From Pedobacter sp. Leaf41 (GTDB taxonomy: Bacteria; Bacteroidota; Bacteroidia; Sphingobacteriales; Sphingobacteriaceae): DNA of 64,000 nucleotides. Position 1 is the first letter of the stretch; the number at the start of each line of letters is the position of its first letter. Below, one piece after another: positions 35,581 through 43,980 of the stretch. The notes under the pieces were generated by a model, which was not told the DNA's origin, ran no database searches, and saw nothing but the letters and a program-made list of their open reading frames with translations. Location: contig NZ_LMLE01000011.1 in NCBI RefSeq assembly GCF_001422545.1, forward strand, positions 124,001 through 188,000. Reading direction: 5' to 3'. Made by a program: the position numbers and the translations under genes.

Positions 35581-37259
35581 TATTCATCAGTCACACAACC
35601 GCTTGCTGCATCTGATACTGTTTTAGCATATTTATAAAGCACACCTTTTGTCACTTTCAATACTGGTTGAACATATCTGTTTCTTCGCTCGGCGATCACC
35701 TCTTCGCTTATTTGCAAACTAATTATATTATTAACGGCGTCGATTAAAATCGGATCATTATCTTCAACCAAACCAATTAAACCTCCTTTATAAGATTCTG
35801 GCGTGATGTGACCTACTACAAAGCCGTGTGTTCCACCAGAGAAGCGACCATCAGTAATTAAAGCTACCGACTTACCTAAACCTGCACCGATAATGGCCGA
35901 TGTTGGCTTTAACATTTCAGGCATACCTGGAGCACCAACTGGGCCAGAGTTTTTGATTACAATTACATCTCCCGGTTGAACACGACCGCTAGAAATACCA
36001 GCGATTAAATCATGCTCGCCATCAAAAACACGTGCCGGACCTTCGAATTTTTCACCCTCCTTACCGGAAATCTTTGCAACTGAACCTTTCTCCGCTAAAT
36101 TTCCATAAAGAATTTGTAAGTGACCTGTTGGTTTGATTGGTTCGCTTAATTTCTGAATAATTTTCTGATCGTAATCCATGATTGATTTTACATCAGCCAG
36201 GTTTTCGGCCATCGTTTTTCCAGTTACGGTCAGGCAATCGCCATGTAACAAACCTTCATTCAATAAGAATTTCAACACTGCAGGAATACCACCGTACTGG
36301 TGTAGATCTTGCATCAGGTATTTTCCGCTTGGTTTAAAGTCAGCTAAAACCGGAGTTACATCGCTCATTCTCTGGAAATCATCCTGTGTAATTTCAACTC
36401 CGATAGCTTTACCCATTGCAATAAAATGTAGTACTGCATTGGTGCTTCCTCCTAAAATAATGATCGAACGGATGGCATTTTCAAATGCTTTCCTCGTCAT
36501 AATATTAGATGGTTTGATATCTTTTTCTAATAATATCTTGATGTATTTTCCGGCATCTAAACACTCTTGCTTTTTCTCAGGACTAATTGCCGGGTTTGAA
36601 GAGGAATAAGGCAAACTCATACCCAAAGCTTCGATTGCTGACGCCATGGTGTTTGCAGTGTACATTCCTCCACATGCACCTGCACCCGGGCAAGTATGTT
36701 TTATAATTCCCTGATAATCTTCTTCAGATAAATTACCACAGATCTTCTGTCCTAATGCTTCAAATGCTGAAACTATATTTAATTCTTCGCCTTTATAATG
36801 TCCTGGAGCAATCGTTCCGCCGTAAACCATAATTGATGGCCGATCTAAACGAGCCATAGCCATGATTGCTCCCGGCATGTTTTTATCACAGCCTGGAATA
36901 GAGATAATTCCATCGTAATATTGTCCACCGCAAATGGTTTCGATACTGTCAGCAATTACATCGCGGCTTACCAATGAATAACGCATCCCATCCGTTCCGT
37001 TACTCATCCCATCACTCACCCCAATGGTATTAAAAACCAAGCCCACTAAATCATTTTTCCAAACCCCAGTTTTAACATCTTTTGCAAGATCGTTAAGGTG
37101 CATGTTGCAGGTGTTGCCATCATAACCCATACTTGCAATTCCGACTTGTGCCTTTGCCATATCTGCATCGGTTAATCCGATTCCATATAACATAGCTTGT
37201 GCAGCAGGTTGTGTTGGGTCTTGTGTAAATGTTTTACTGTACTTGTTTAATTCGCTCAT
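35577..37259 (-). CDS. ilvD: Dihydroxy-acid dehydratase
   Basis: IlvD dehydrates dihydroxy acids to 2-oxo acids in valine and isoleucine synthesis with an Fe-S cluster. The 560-residue protein has the cluster cysteines in IPGCDKNMPG and CPGAGACGGMYTANTM, and the C-terminal TDGRFSGGTHGFVVGHI motif. The gap to ilvE upstream (73 nt) contains TTGTAATGTTTT direct repeats. Confidence 0.96.
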   Translation of the reverse strand: MSELNKYSKTFTQDPTQPAAQAMLYGIGLTDADMAKAQVGIASMGYDGNTCNMHLNDLAKDVKTGVWKNDLVGLVFNTIGVSDGMSNGTDGMRYSLVSRDVIADSIETICGGQYYDGIISIPGCDKNMPGAIMAMARLDRPSIMVYGGTIAPGHYKGEELNIVSAFEALGQKICGNLSEEDYQGIIKHTCPGAGACGGMYTANTMASAIEALGMSLPYSSSNPAISPEKKQECLDAGKYIKILLEKDIKPSNIMTRKAFENAIRSIIILGGSTNAVLHFIAMGKAIGVEITQDDFQRMSDVTPVLADFKPSGKYLMQDLHQYGGIPAVLKFLLNEGLLHGDCLTVTGKTMAENLADVKSIMDYDQKIIQKLSEPIKPTGHLQILYGNLAEKGSVAKISGKEGEKFEGPARVFDGEHDLIAGISSGRVQPGDVIVIKNSGPVGAPGMPEMLKPTSAIIGAGLGKSVALITDGRFSGGTHGFVVGHITPESYKGGLIGLVEDNDPILIDAVNNIISLQISEEVIAERRNRYVQPVLKVTKGVLYKYAKTVSDAASGCVTDEY

Positions 37260-37332
37260 TGTTTAGTAATTGGTGGTAATTTTGTAATGTTTTAAGGTTG
37301 TAATGTTTTGCAATCAATCTTGATACTCGATA

Positions 37333-38223
37333 CTAAATAATTACCTCGTAGTTTACTTTTTCTAGTACCAGGTTTTTATAAGCTCTTTGTATGGTATAAC
37401 CGATAGATTCTCTCCAAAGAGTGCGGAAAACGATATCGTCAATAGAGGCAATACCTGCAATTTCGGTAGCAGTCCCACATAGGAAGGCACTATCTGCATT
37501 TTTCAAATCTTCAACAGTTAATTTTTTCTCGATGCATTCGATATCTAACACGCTGCAAAGTTCTTTAACCGTTGCCCGGGTAATGCCTGGTAAAATATTA
37601 CCCAACGATGGAGTGTATAATTTTCCATCTTTCTCTAGAAAAATGTTCGCACCAGAAGATTCTGCAACAAATCCATGCATATCTAAAAGTAGCGCATCGT
37701 CATATCCCTTAATGTTGGCCGCAGTGGTTGCCAAAATGGAGTTTACATAGTTTCCACTTAACTTAGCCTCCATCGGAGTCGATTTCGGGTTTGGTCTTTC
37801 GTAATCGGAGATCGTGAGCTTTAAAAGTTTATTCCCTGAATAAGCTTCCCAATCCCAGGCGCAGATTAGTATCGAAACACCGCTTGGTCCATTCAGTTTC
37901 ATGTTTGGATGGCAAAAAACCAACGGCCGGATATAGGCATCCTTCAACTTATTTAAAGTAAGAAGCTTGTAGGTTTCTTTAATTAATTCTTGTTTACCCC
38001 ATGGGAAAGGAATATTTGCCAACTGGCAAGAGCGCTCTAAACGGTCAAAATGGGCAGCGGCTTTGAAAATCCGATTTCCATTGTGTGTTTTATATGCTCT
38101 GATACCTTCAAACGCGGCATAACCGTAGTGTAACGACTGGCCATAAAGGTCGGTGCCACTATCTACAGCTTTTTCGAACCTTCCATCAAGATAAATAATC
38201 GTATTAGAATTGTAGTACTTCAT
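37333..38223 (-). CDS. ilvE: Branched-chain amino acid aminotransferase
   Basis: A class IV PLP aminotransferase catalysing the last step of Ile/Leu/Val synthesis. The 296-residue protein has the N-terminal YLDGRFEKAVDSGTDLYGQS, the PLP lysine in the EAKLSGNYVNS region and the phosphate-binding VAESSGANIF with LPGITR. It is the first structural gene after the leader peptide and terminator; its ATG lies 21 nt beyond the terminator T-run. Confidence 0.94.
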   Translation of the reverse strand: MKYYNSNTIIYLDGRFEKAVDSGTDLYGQSLHYGYAAFEGIRAYKTHNGNRIFKAAAHFDRLERSCQLANIPFPWGKQELIKETYKLLTLNKLKDAYIRPLVFCHPNMKLNGPSGVSILICAWDWEAYSGNKLLKLTISDYERPNPKSTPMEAKLSGNYVNSILATTAANIKGYDDALLLDMHGFVAESSGANIFLEKDGKLYTPSLGNILPGITRATVKELCSVLDIECIEKKLTVEDLKNADSAFLCGTATEIAGIASIDDIVFRTLWRESIGYTIQRAYKNLVLEKVNYEVII

Positions 38224-38243
38224 AATACTGCGTTTTGTTATTT

Positions 38244-38276
38244 AAAAAAAGCGTCCTGTTTGTATCAGGACGCTTT
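38244..38276 (-). terminator. Attenuator terminator upstream of ilvE
   Basis: The minus strand reads AAAGCGTCCTG, loop ATACAAA, CAGGACGCTTT, then more Ts. The perfect 11-bp stem plus T-run is a strong intrinsic terminator placed between the leader peptide and ilvE. Its 5' arm (AAAGCGTCCT) can also pair with GGGCAGCTTT at the end of the leader ORF (8 of 10 positions, counting one G-U), a candidate antiterminator. Confidence 0.92.
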
Positions 38277-38302
38277 AGGTATATTTAGTTTTTTAAATCT
38301 AT

Positions 38303-38431
38303 TTAAAAGCTGCCCGTCTTCTTTCCTAAAATTAGGAGTAGGAGGTTTAGAATAATGACAAATAACAACACAATATTTCCGCCCGCATTTGCGGTGCTGA
38401 TTTTGAAAAGATTGCTGTTTTGAATTGTCAT
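38303..38431 (-). CDS. Branched-chain amino acid operon leader peptide
   Basis: A 42-residue ORF (MTIQNSNLFKIS...) in which residues 20-35 are 14/16 Ile, Leu or Val, read through several different leucine codons (TTG, TTA, CTA, CTC). It ends 26 nt before a perfect intrinsic terminator that precedes ilvE. Known leader peptides of ilv/leu operons in other phyla sense charged-tRNA supply in this way. The frame is open 18 codons further upstream, but ATG 38431 is preferred. The peptide itself is unlikely to have another job. Confidence 0.88.
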   Translation of the reverse strand: MTIQNSNLFKISTANAGGNIVLLFVIILNLLLLILGKKTGSF

Positions 38432-38590
38432 TATTTTCTGATGCTTTATAAATACCAATTTAGTTTTTGGTTCATTAATATGCAAGAGAAATCAGAAAAA
38501 AGTTAAATAAGAATAATATTTTTAAATTTTATGTTTAAACAGAATGTTATTCGTTATCGAAGTGGAATTTGTGATTTAATGCCGTTGGTG

Positions 38591-38616
38591 GTATACCGAA
38601 TATCAAAACGGTATAC
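38591..38616. promoter_or_regulatory. Inverted repeat GTATACCG-N10-CGGTATAC
   Basis: Perfect 8-base arms spaced by 10 nt, about 160 nt upstream of the ilv leader ORF. It has the shape of an operator for a dimeric regulator, followed by a further half-copy GGTAT. There is no direct evidence of a bound protein. Confidence 0.4.
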
Positions 38617-38713
38617 GGTATGTTTGTTATGCTTGCATTGTAAAATTTACTATTTTCTTCCTAAATGTGACTTGTGGTTGGAGAAATGTTCAAATTCTAA
38701 GGGTTAACTATAA

Positions 38714-38749
38714 CAAAAAAGCCTTCCCGAAATTAATAGGAAAGGCTTT
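38714..38749 (-). terminator. Terminator downstream of atpC
   Basis: The minus strand reads AAAGCCTTTCC, loop, GGGAAGGCTTTTTTG. A strong hairpin with T-run 40 nt after the atpC stop, ending the atpD-atpC unit. Confidence 0.9.
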
Positions 38750-38788
38750 CTCTAATGAGGCTAAAATAAATTCAGCACTAATTTTTAT

Positions 38789-39034
38789 CTAAGCAATACC
38801 TTCAGCCAAAACAACAATTTTGTTGTGGATGGCTTCGACAACACCGCCTTTGATGAAAAAACGTTGCTCATCGGCTTTGCCGGCTTTGATAATAACTTCC
38901 CCATCTTCTAAAGTTGAGATGATCGCCGCATGGTCTTTCAAAATCTGAAAAGAACCTAAAGTACCAGGAACGGTAACTGCTGTTACTTCACCTTCGAAAA
39001 CTTTTTTATCTGGAGTTAATATTTCTAAAGTCAT
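38789..39034 (-). CDS. atpC: F-type ATP synthase epsilon subunit (short form)
   Basis: Central-stalk subunit of F1 with the beta-sandwich domain only (LEILTPDKKVFEGEVTAVTV, FFIKGGVVEAIHNKIVVLAE). At 81 residues it lacks the C-terminal two-helix domain of E. coli epsilon, as is usual in Bacteroidota. It lies 80 nt downstream of atpD, across a palindromic tandem repeat. Confidence 0.94.
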   Translation of the reverse strand: MTLEILTPDKKVFEGEVTAVTVPGTLGSFQILKDHAAIISTLEDGEVIIKAGKADEQRFFIKGGVVEAIHNKIVVLAEGIA

Positions 39035-39042
39035 TCTTTTTT

Positions 39043-39114
39043 AGATTTGAGATTTGAGATATGAGATTTGAGATTTGCATCCCGTCTCACATCTCATATC
39101 TAATGTCTCACGTC
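39043..39114. repeat. Tandem palindrome between atpD and atpC
   Basis: The left arm is a tandem of AGATTTGAGAT/ATGAGATTTG units. The right arm is CGTCTCACATCTCATATCTA then ATGTCTCACGTCT, its reverse complement. It reaches the atpD stop codon (39115-39117) and fills the gap to atpC. In the mRNA it would form a long stem-loop. Confidence 0.85.
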
Positions 39115-40617
39115 TTAGTTAGCTTCTGCCAATAACTTTTTACCTTTTTCAATAGCATCTTCAATGCTACCAACTAAGTTAAATGCAGCTTCTGGATATT
39201 CATCAACTTCACCATCCATAATCATGTTGAAACCTTTGATGGTATCTTTAATATCAACCAACACACCTTTTAGGCCTGTAAATTGTTCTGCTACGTGGAA
39301 AGGTTGAGATAAGAAACGTTGAACACGACGAGCTCTTGATACCACTAATTTATCTTCTTCAGATAATTCGTCCATACCTAAAATCGCAATGATATCTTGT
39401 AATTCTTTATAACGTTGTAAAGTTTCTTTCACACGTTGTGCAGTGTTATAGTGCTCATCACCTAAAACAGCAGGAGAAAGGATACGTGAGGTAGAATCTA
39501 ATGGATCTACCGCCGGATAAATACCAAGCTCAGCAATTTTACGAGAAAGTACAGTAGTTGCATCTAAGTGGGCAAATGTTGTTGCCGGTGCAGGGTCAGT
39601 TAAATCATCCGCAGGTACATATACCGCTTGTACTGATGTAATTGAACCACGTTTAGTTGAAGTAATACGCTCTTGCATTAAACCCATCTCAGTTGCCAAT
39701 GTTGGTTGGTAACCTACTGCAGATGGCATACGGCCTAATAAAGCCGATACTTCAGAACCTGCCTGAGTGAAACGGAAGATGTTATCAACGAAGAAAAGGA
39801 TGTCTTTTCCTGCGCCTTCACCATCACCATCACGGAAATATTCTGCAACTGTTAATCCTGATAATGCTACACGAGCACGTGCACCAGGAGGCTCGTTCAT
39901 TTGACCGAAAACCAATGTTGCTTTAGATTCTTTTAATTTTTCAGTATCAACCGATTTCAAATCCCATCCACCTTTTTCCATTGAGTGTAAGAAATCGTCA
40001 CCGTAGTTGATTACGCCTGATTCTATAAATTCACGAAGTAAATCGTTACCCTCACGAGTACGCTCACCAACACCTGCGAATACTGATAAACCAGCATAAG
40101 CTTTAGCGATGTTGTTTACCAACTCCATAATTAATACCGTTTTACCTACACCAGCACCACCGAACAAACCAATTTTACCACCTTTTGCATAAGGCTCTAA
40201 TAAATCGATTACTTTGATACCTGTGAAAAGTACCTCAGTTTCAGTTGATAGATCTTCGAACTTAGGAGGAGTAGCATGGATCGGACGACCGTCAGTTTTA
40301 TCTACAGCAGTAATACCGTCAATCGCATCACCTACTACGTTAAATAAACGACCTTTAATTTGATCGCCAACTGGCATTTTAATCGCTGAACCAGTATCAA
40401 GTACCTTCATTCCACGAACTAAACCATCAGTAGAATCCATAGAGATTGCACGTACGCGATCTTCGCCTAAATGCTGTTGAACTTCTAAAACAATTTTTTG
40501 TCCATTTTCTTTTGTTATCTCTAACGCATCGAAAATTTTAGGTAGATGGGCATCATCAGCAAAGCTAACGTCAACCACTGGGCCGATAATTTGTGCTATT
40601 TTTCCTAAGTTAGGCAT
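39115..40617 (-). CDS. atpD: F-type ATP synthase beta subunit
   Basis: The catalytic F1 subunit, with P-loop GGAGVGKTV, the GERTREGNDL motif and the Walker B region ILFFVDNIFRF. I set the start at ATG 40617 (MPNLGKIAQIIGPVVDVSF), giving 500 residues; the open frame extends 10 codons upstream. A Bacteroidota promoter lies about 70 nt upstream. The other ATP synthase genes are not in the window, in line with the split atpDC arrangement of this phylum. Confidence 0.97.
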   Translation of the reverse strand: MPNLGKIAQIIGPVVDVSFADDAHLPKIFDALEITKENGQKIVLEVQQHLGEDRVRAISMDSTDGLVRGMKVLDTGSAIKMPVGDQIKGRLFNVVGDAIDGITAVDKTDGRPIHATPPKFEDLSTETEVLFTGIKVIDLLEPYAKGGKIGLFGGAGVGKTVLIMELVNNIAKAYAGLSVFAGVGERTREGNDLLREFIESGVINYGDDFLHSMEKGGWDLKSVDTEKLKESKATLVFGQMNEPPGARARVALSGLTVAEYFRDGDGEGAGKDILFFVDNIFRFTQAGSEVSALLGRMPSAVGYQPTLATEMGLMQERITSTKRGSITSVQAVYVPADDLTDPAPATTFAHLDATTVLSRKIAELGIYPAVDPLDSTSRILSPAVLGDEHYNTAQRVKETLQRYKELQDIIAILGMDELSEEDKLVVSRARRVQRFLSQPFHVAEQFTGLKGVLVDIKDTIKGFNMIMDGEVDEYPEAAFNLVGSIEDAIEKGKKLLAEAN

Positions 40618-40685
40618 ATCTGTTGTGAGTAAATTTATTACAGTCAATGAATTAAAGCTGTTTGTAAGGGCTCCAATTCGGTTGG

Positions 40686-40693
40686 CAAAGTTA
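40686..40693 (-). promoter_or_regulatory. -7 element for atpD (TAACTTTG)
   Basis: The minus strand TAACTTTG matches TAnnTTTG exactly and would give a leader of about 60 nt before the atpD ATG at 40617. A TTTA sits roughly where the -33 box is expected. Confidence 0.55.
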
Positions 40694-40764
40694 AGTTATT
40701 ATTAGTAAATTTTAAATATATATTACAAATTTTTCTTAGGCGATTTTAATGGCTGCTTTTAAAC

Positions 40765-40806
40765 AAAAAAAACACCCTGAAACTATTATTTTCAAAGTGT
40801 TTTTTC
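40765..40806 (-). terminator. Terminator downstream of the secreted protein gene
   Basis: The minus strand reads AACACTTTGAAA, loop, TTTCAGGGTGTT, then a T-run. Two G-U pairs interrupt an otherwise full 12-bp stem. It begins 15 nt after the stop of the gene at 40821. Confidence 0.85.
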
Positions 40807-40820
40807 TACTGTTTTTAACT

Positions 40821-41363
40821 TTAAAATGTGTAACCTATACTAAATCCTGGCCAAATGACATAAAATAAATCATCTCCTACTCGACTCTTTGAAAATTCAT
40901 CTTGAGTAAGCCGAACTAATATACCTGCCCTGTACATTAGGCCGCCTGCTGGTTTTTGGTGTCGATAGCCCAATCGGAGTGTGGTAACTTTGGCAAGTTT
41001 ATATGTTTTTTCGGTTATATCCCCTACCATACTATATTTGTAATCATTAAATAGGCTAAATAATCCTAACCCTAATCCAGCCTCCGCAAAATTTGGATTA
41101 CTGTTGTTCTGATGATATAATATGTTCAGCTCAATTGGAACATTAAATTTCCCATACACACTTGGGTTTGAACGGGGAATATATTCAAAACCCAATCGAG
41201 GAACGAGTTTAATTTGATTGGAAATTGGGATTATTCTATCGTAATTTAAAGAATAAACTACACCGTTGCCGAGGGCTTCAAGATAAATGCTATTTTTTTT
41301 TATCTGAGCCATAGAATTTAAACTTAAAATGGATAACCATAAAATTAAAATGTTCTTCTTCAT
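40821..41363 (-). CDS. Secreted/outer-membrane beta-barrel-like protein
   Basis: A protein of about 180 residues with a signal peptide (MKKNILILWLSILSLNSMAQ) and alternating amphipathic strands (YLEALGNGVVYSLNYDRI, GLFSLFNDYKYS) ending in SIGYTF with a terminal Phe, a typical outer-membrane beta-barrel end. ATG 41363 is chosen because it begins the signal peptide; the frame is open 23 codons upstream inside the neighbouring gene. It starts 1 nt after that gene's stop, so the two are translationally linked. Function unknown. Confidence 0.7.
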   Translation of the reverse strand: MKKNILILWLSILSLNSMAQIKKNSIYLEALGNGVVYSLNYDRIIPISNQIKLVPRLGFEYIPRSNPSVYGKFNVPIELNILYHQNNSNPNFAEAGLGLGLFSLFNDYKYSMVGDITEKTYKLAKVTTLRLGYRHQKPAGGLMYRAGILVRLTQDEFSKSRVGDDLFYVIWPGFSIGYTF

Positions 41364-41364
41364 T

Positions 41365-42828
41365 TTATCGGATTCTAGATGATAAACGGATTTCATTATT
41401 GTCGTAATTAGCATTACTTGTAAAAGCGCCACCCGTATTTTGTTCGTTTTTATTACTAATTTTTAATCTTGTAGCGAGGTAAGGATTTTCATTAGATCTA
41501 TATCTAATTTGAATTGAATTATTATCAGCAGCCACATTTACAATTTTGGAGCCGTTTAAATCTAAAAAACCAGTATCGTATTCATAAATTATAAAATATA
41601 CATAATCACCTCTCTCAGGATAGTAATGAGTTTGAATATTTGGCGAAGTACTTTTACAAGCTAAATAAGCAGCATAGTTTCCCACTGGGTCAGCAAATAG
41701 TATATTTTTACATTGATCGAAGTCTGAAAATAGCTCACTGTTGAATCGAAAATAATTAAAATTCACATCAATTGATTTCTGTCTGTTTACTTCCTTTCTT
41801 GTAAACTCTTTTATCTCGAAATTATAATCGACATCATTTACTTCATTAAATATTCCATAATGGCGTGGAGATTTATTATATCTGAATGATGCTTCTGGCT
41901 GATTAGTAGTGGGATTTATACCATTACTCCAACTAACTGCAGCAATAAAATATACCTCACTACCACCTTTTATAAAAGATTCTTTATGCTCTTTGATTGT
42001 CATTGTTGGAAAGTATGCATCAGCCCCGATTGGAGTTGTTGGGGCAGTTGGTGTCGGCCCATTCGTTGTTGGAGGTACTGTTCCATTGCTACCCACACGC
42101 TCGTTAAATGTTATCCCCCAAACCCTATGTCGTTTAGAAAAACATTCATCAACAGGTATATTTTCGATTAAGGCTCCGTTTTGGTCATAAGTATACCCTG
42201 TGAACGTATCCTGACCCGGAATCTCTTCTCCATCCGATATAACAATTACAGGATTTAAATAAATTGGTTCAAGAGGATTGATTACTGCATTTAAACATGG
42301 ATCGGGAGGCAAAGGTGTTCCTGGATCTCCTGGTTCAATAGGTTCTTCAGGATATTCTTGCTCCTCAAAAAAGGGAATATAAATTTGTGGGTAAAGTGTT
42401 TCGCCATTAACCACGACAGGCTCGGTAAGCGCAATTTCTAGTGCTTGCAAATCAACTTGTTGCGCTGGCCCACTAGGCATTGGGGCGGTGCTCATTTGTA
42501 AGTTCGATTTTAAGGCTAGTCGATCAGAAGAATTATTTTCAACCAAGTCCTTTAAAAGTACATTATAATCACCATCAAATTTTTCAGCAACTCTGTTGTT
42601 AACCAACTTTTTCATTTCTGGATTTACCGCCAGCTTGGCTATTATTTTTCCATATTCATTCAGCTTTTGATTAACGTAGGCCTTAGCTTCCTGCTTGGTG
42701 CTAAAAGTTTTTACATTTCCGACGACCTGGTTTTCAATGTTTTTTTTGCAACTACTAAGTCCTACTGCTAATATAGCGATAGCGGTAATTGTTTTTGAAA
42801 GCGTTTTTTTAAATAGTTTTTGTTCCAT
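41365..42828 (-). CDS. Lipoprotein of unknown function
   Basis: A 487-residue protein with a lipoprotein signal (ITAIAILAVGLSSC, lipid Cys at about residue 27). Then comes a helical region (about 35-110), a Pro/Glu-rich stretch (EEQEYPEEPIEPGDPGTPLP), a Thr/Pro/Gly-rich linker (about 250-270) and a C-terminal beta-rich domain. I recognise no family. The start at ATG 42828 puts the signal at the N-terminus. It forms a two-gene unit with the beta-barrel-like protein downstream. Confidence 0.6.
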   Translation of the reverse strand: MEQKLFKKTLSKTITAIAILAVGLSSCKKNIENQVVGNVKTFSTKQEAKAYVNQKLNEYGKIIAKLAVNPEMKKLVNNRVAEKFDGDYNVLLKDLVENNSSDRLALKSNLQMSTAPMPSGPAQQVDLQALEIALTEPVVVNGETLYPQIYIPFFEEQEYPEEPIEPGDPGTPLPPDPCLNAVINPLEPIYLNPVIVISDGEEIPGQDTFTGYTYDQNGALIENIPVDECFSKRHRVWGITFNERVGSNGTVPPTTNGPTPTAPTTPIGADAYFPTMTIKEHKESFIKGGSEVYFIAAVSWSNGINPTTNQPEASFRYNKSPRHYGIFNEVNDVDYNFEIKEFTRKEVNRQKSIDVNFNYFRFNSELFSDFDQCKNILFADPVGNYAAYLACKSTSPNIQTHYYPERGDYVYFIIYEYDTGFLDLNGSKIVNVAADNNSIQIRYRSNENPYLATRLKISNKNEQNTGGAFTSNANYDNNEIRLSSRIR

Positions 42829-42886
42829 ATTATATAATTGATTAGTTTCCAATTTATAATAAGGATGATTTATCACAAAGCTATTG

Positions 42887-42894
42887 TAATTTTG
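42887..42894 (+). promoter_or_regulatory. Candidate -7 element (TAATTTTG) for the RmlD-like gene
   Basis: TAATTTTG fits TAnnTTTG and lies 30 nt upstream of the ATG at 42925. Confidence 0.45.
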
Positions 42895-42924
42895 ATCTAA
42901 AAAAAGAGTAAAATTACCCTAATT

Positions 42925-43833
42925 ATGAAAACAATTTTAACTACCGGTAGCAATGGACTTTTGGGTCAGAAATTAACAGAAAAAATTTTGACAGAGGGTA
43001 GGGTAAAGTTAGTAGCCACATCAAAAGGTATAAACCGTTATCCAGTTAAAGCCGGCTATGAATATGCAGAAATGGATATTCTCAATCCGCAACAGGTTAG
43101 CGAAGTTATAGATAAATATCAACCAGACGCCATCATTCATACTGCAGCAATGACCAATGTAGATACCGCTGAAGCGGATAAAGAGTTGTGTTATCAATTA
43201 AATGTAGTAGCGGTTCAAAATCTTTTATCGCTATGCGAAGAAAAAAATATCCAATTGATTCATTTAAGTACCGATTTCGTTTTTGATGGGGAAGAAGGGC
43301 CATATAAAGAAGATGATCCGGTTAACCCCGTGAGTTATTATGGCGAATCGAAAGTTTTGGCCGAAGAAATAATTAAGAAATCGACAGTGAATTGGGTAGT
43401 TATAAGAACGATTTTGGTTTATGGCATTACCAATGATATGAGTAGAAGCAATATCGTATTGTGGGCAAAGAGCGCTTTGGAGAAACGTTTGCCGATAAAC
43501 GTTGTAAATGATCAATGGCGAATGCCCACTTTAGCTGAAGATTTGGCGGAGGCTTGTTTGTTGACTGTGGAAAAGCAAGCCAAGGGTATTTTTAATGTAT
43601 CTGGCAAAGATTACATGAGCATTGCAGATTTAGTGCGAAAAGTTGCCGATTATTGGGCATTGGATCAATCGATTATTTCAGAGGTAAGTTCTGTCGGTTT
43701 AAACCAAACGGCGAGGAGACCGATGAGAACCGGTTTTGTATTAGATAAAGCGATAAACGATTTGGATTACCGGCCGCATAGTTTTGAGGAAGGTTTGAAG
43801 ATCGTGGATGAGCAGATGAAAAGTAGAAAGTAG
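42925..43833 (+). CDS. NAD(P)-dependent sugar reductase, RmlD-like SDR
   Basis: A 302-residue extended SDR with the cofactor motif TTGSNGLLGQ (residues 6-15), HTAAMTNVDTAE, the STDFVFDG motif and the catalytic YYGESKVLAEE. These are the marks of the RmlD (dTDP-4-dehydrorhamnose reductase) family. No other nucleotide-sugar genes are nearby, so the substrate is uncertain. A one-armed purine-rich repeat begins within the last codons. Confidence 0.8.
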   Translation: MKTILTTGSNGLLGQKLTEKILTEGRVKLVATSKGINRYPVKAGYEYAEMDILNPQQVSEVIDKYQPDAIIHTAAMTNVDTAEADKELCYQLNVVAVQNLLSLCEEKNIQLIHLSTDFVFDGEEGPYKEDDPVNPVSYYGESKVLAEEIIKKSTVNWVVIRTILVYGITNDMSRSNIVLWAKSALEKRLPINVVNDQWRMPTLAEDLAEACLLTVEKQAKGIFNVSGKDYMSIADLVRKVADYWALDQSIISEVSSVGLNQTARRPMRTGFVLDKAINDLDYRPHSFEEGLKIVDEQMKSRK

Positions 43834-43889
43834 GGAATAGGAAATGGAAAATAGAAAAATGGGGGAAATGGAAATTAGGAAATAGACAA
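43826..43889 (+). repeat. One-armed tandem repeat of GGAAATAG-like units
   Basis: AAAGTAGGGAATAGGAAATG, GAAAATAGAAAAATGGGGGA and AATGGAAATTAGGAAATAGA run together at the end of the RmlD-like gene. The reverse-complement arm is absent or lost. The unit resembles that of the full palindrome at 62644. Confidence 0.6.
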
Positions 43890-43980
43890 ATCAGTAAGCT
43901 CTTTCTTTTCGAAACTTTGTGCCGCAATTTACCAATTAGCCAATTTATTCCAGCAAGTCAAATAATTAAACAATAAATAT

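Noticed and set aside
36178..36609. Antisense frame of 143 codons opposite ilvD
   Set aside because: A shadow frame; ilvD is intact and conserved on the other strand.
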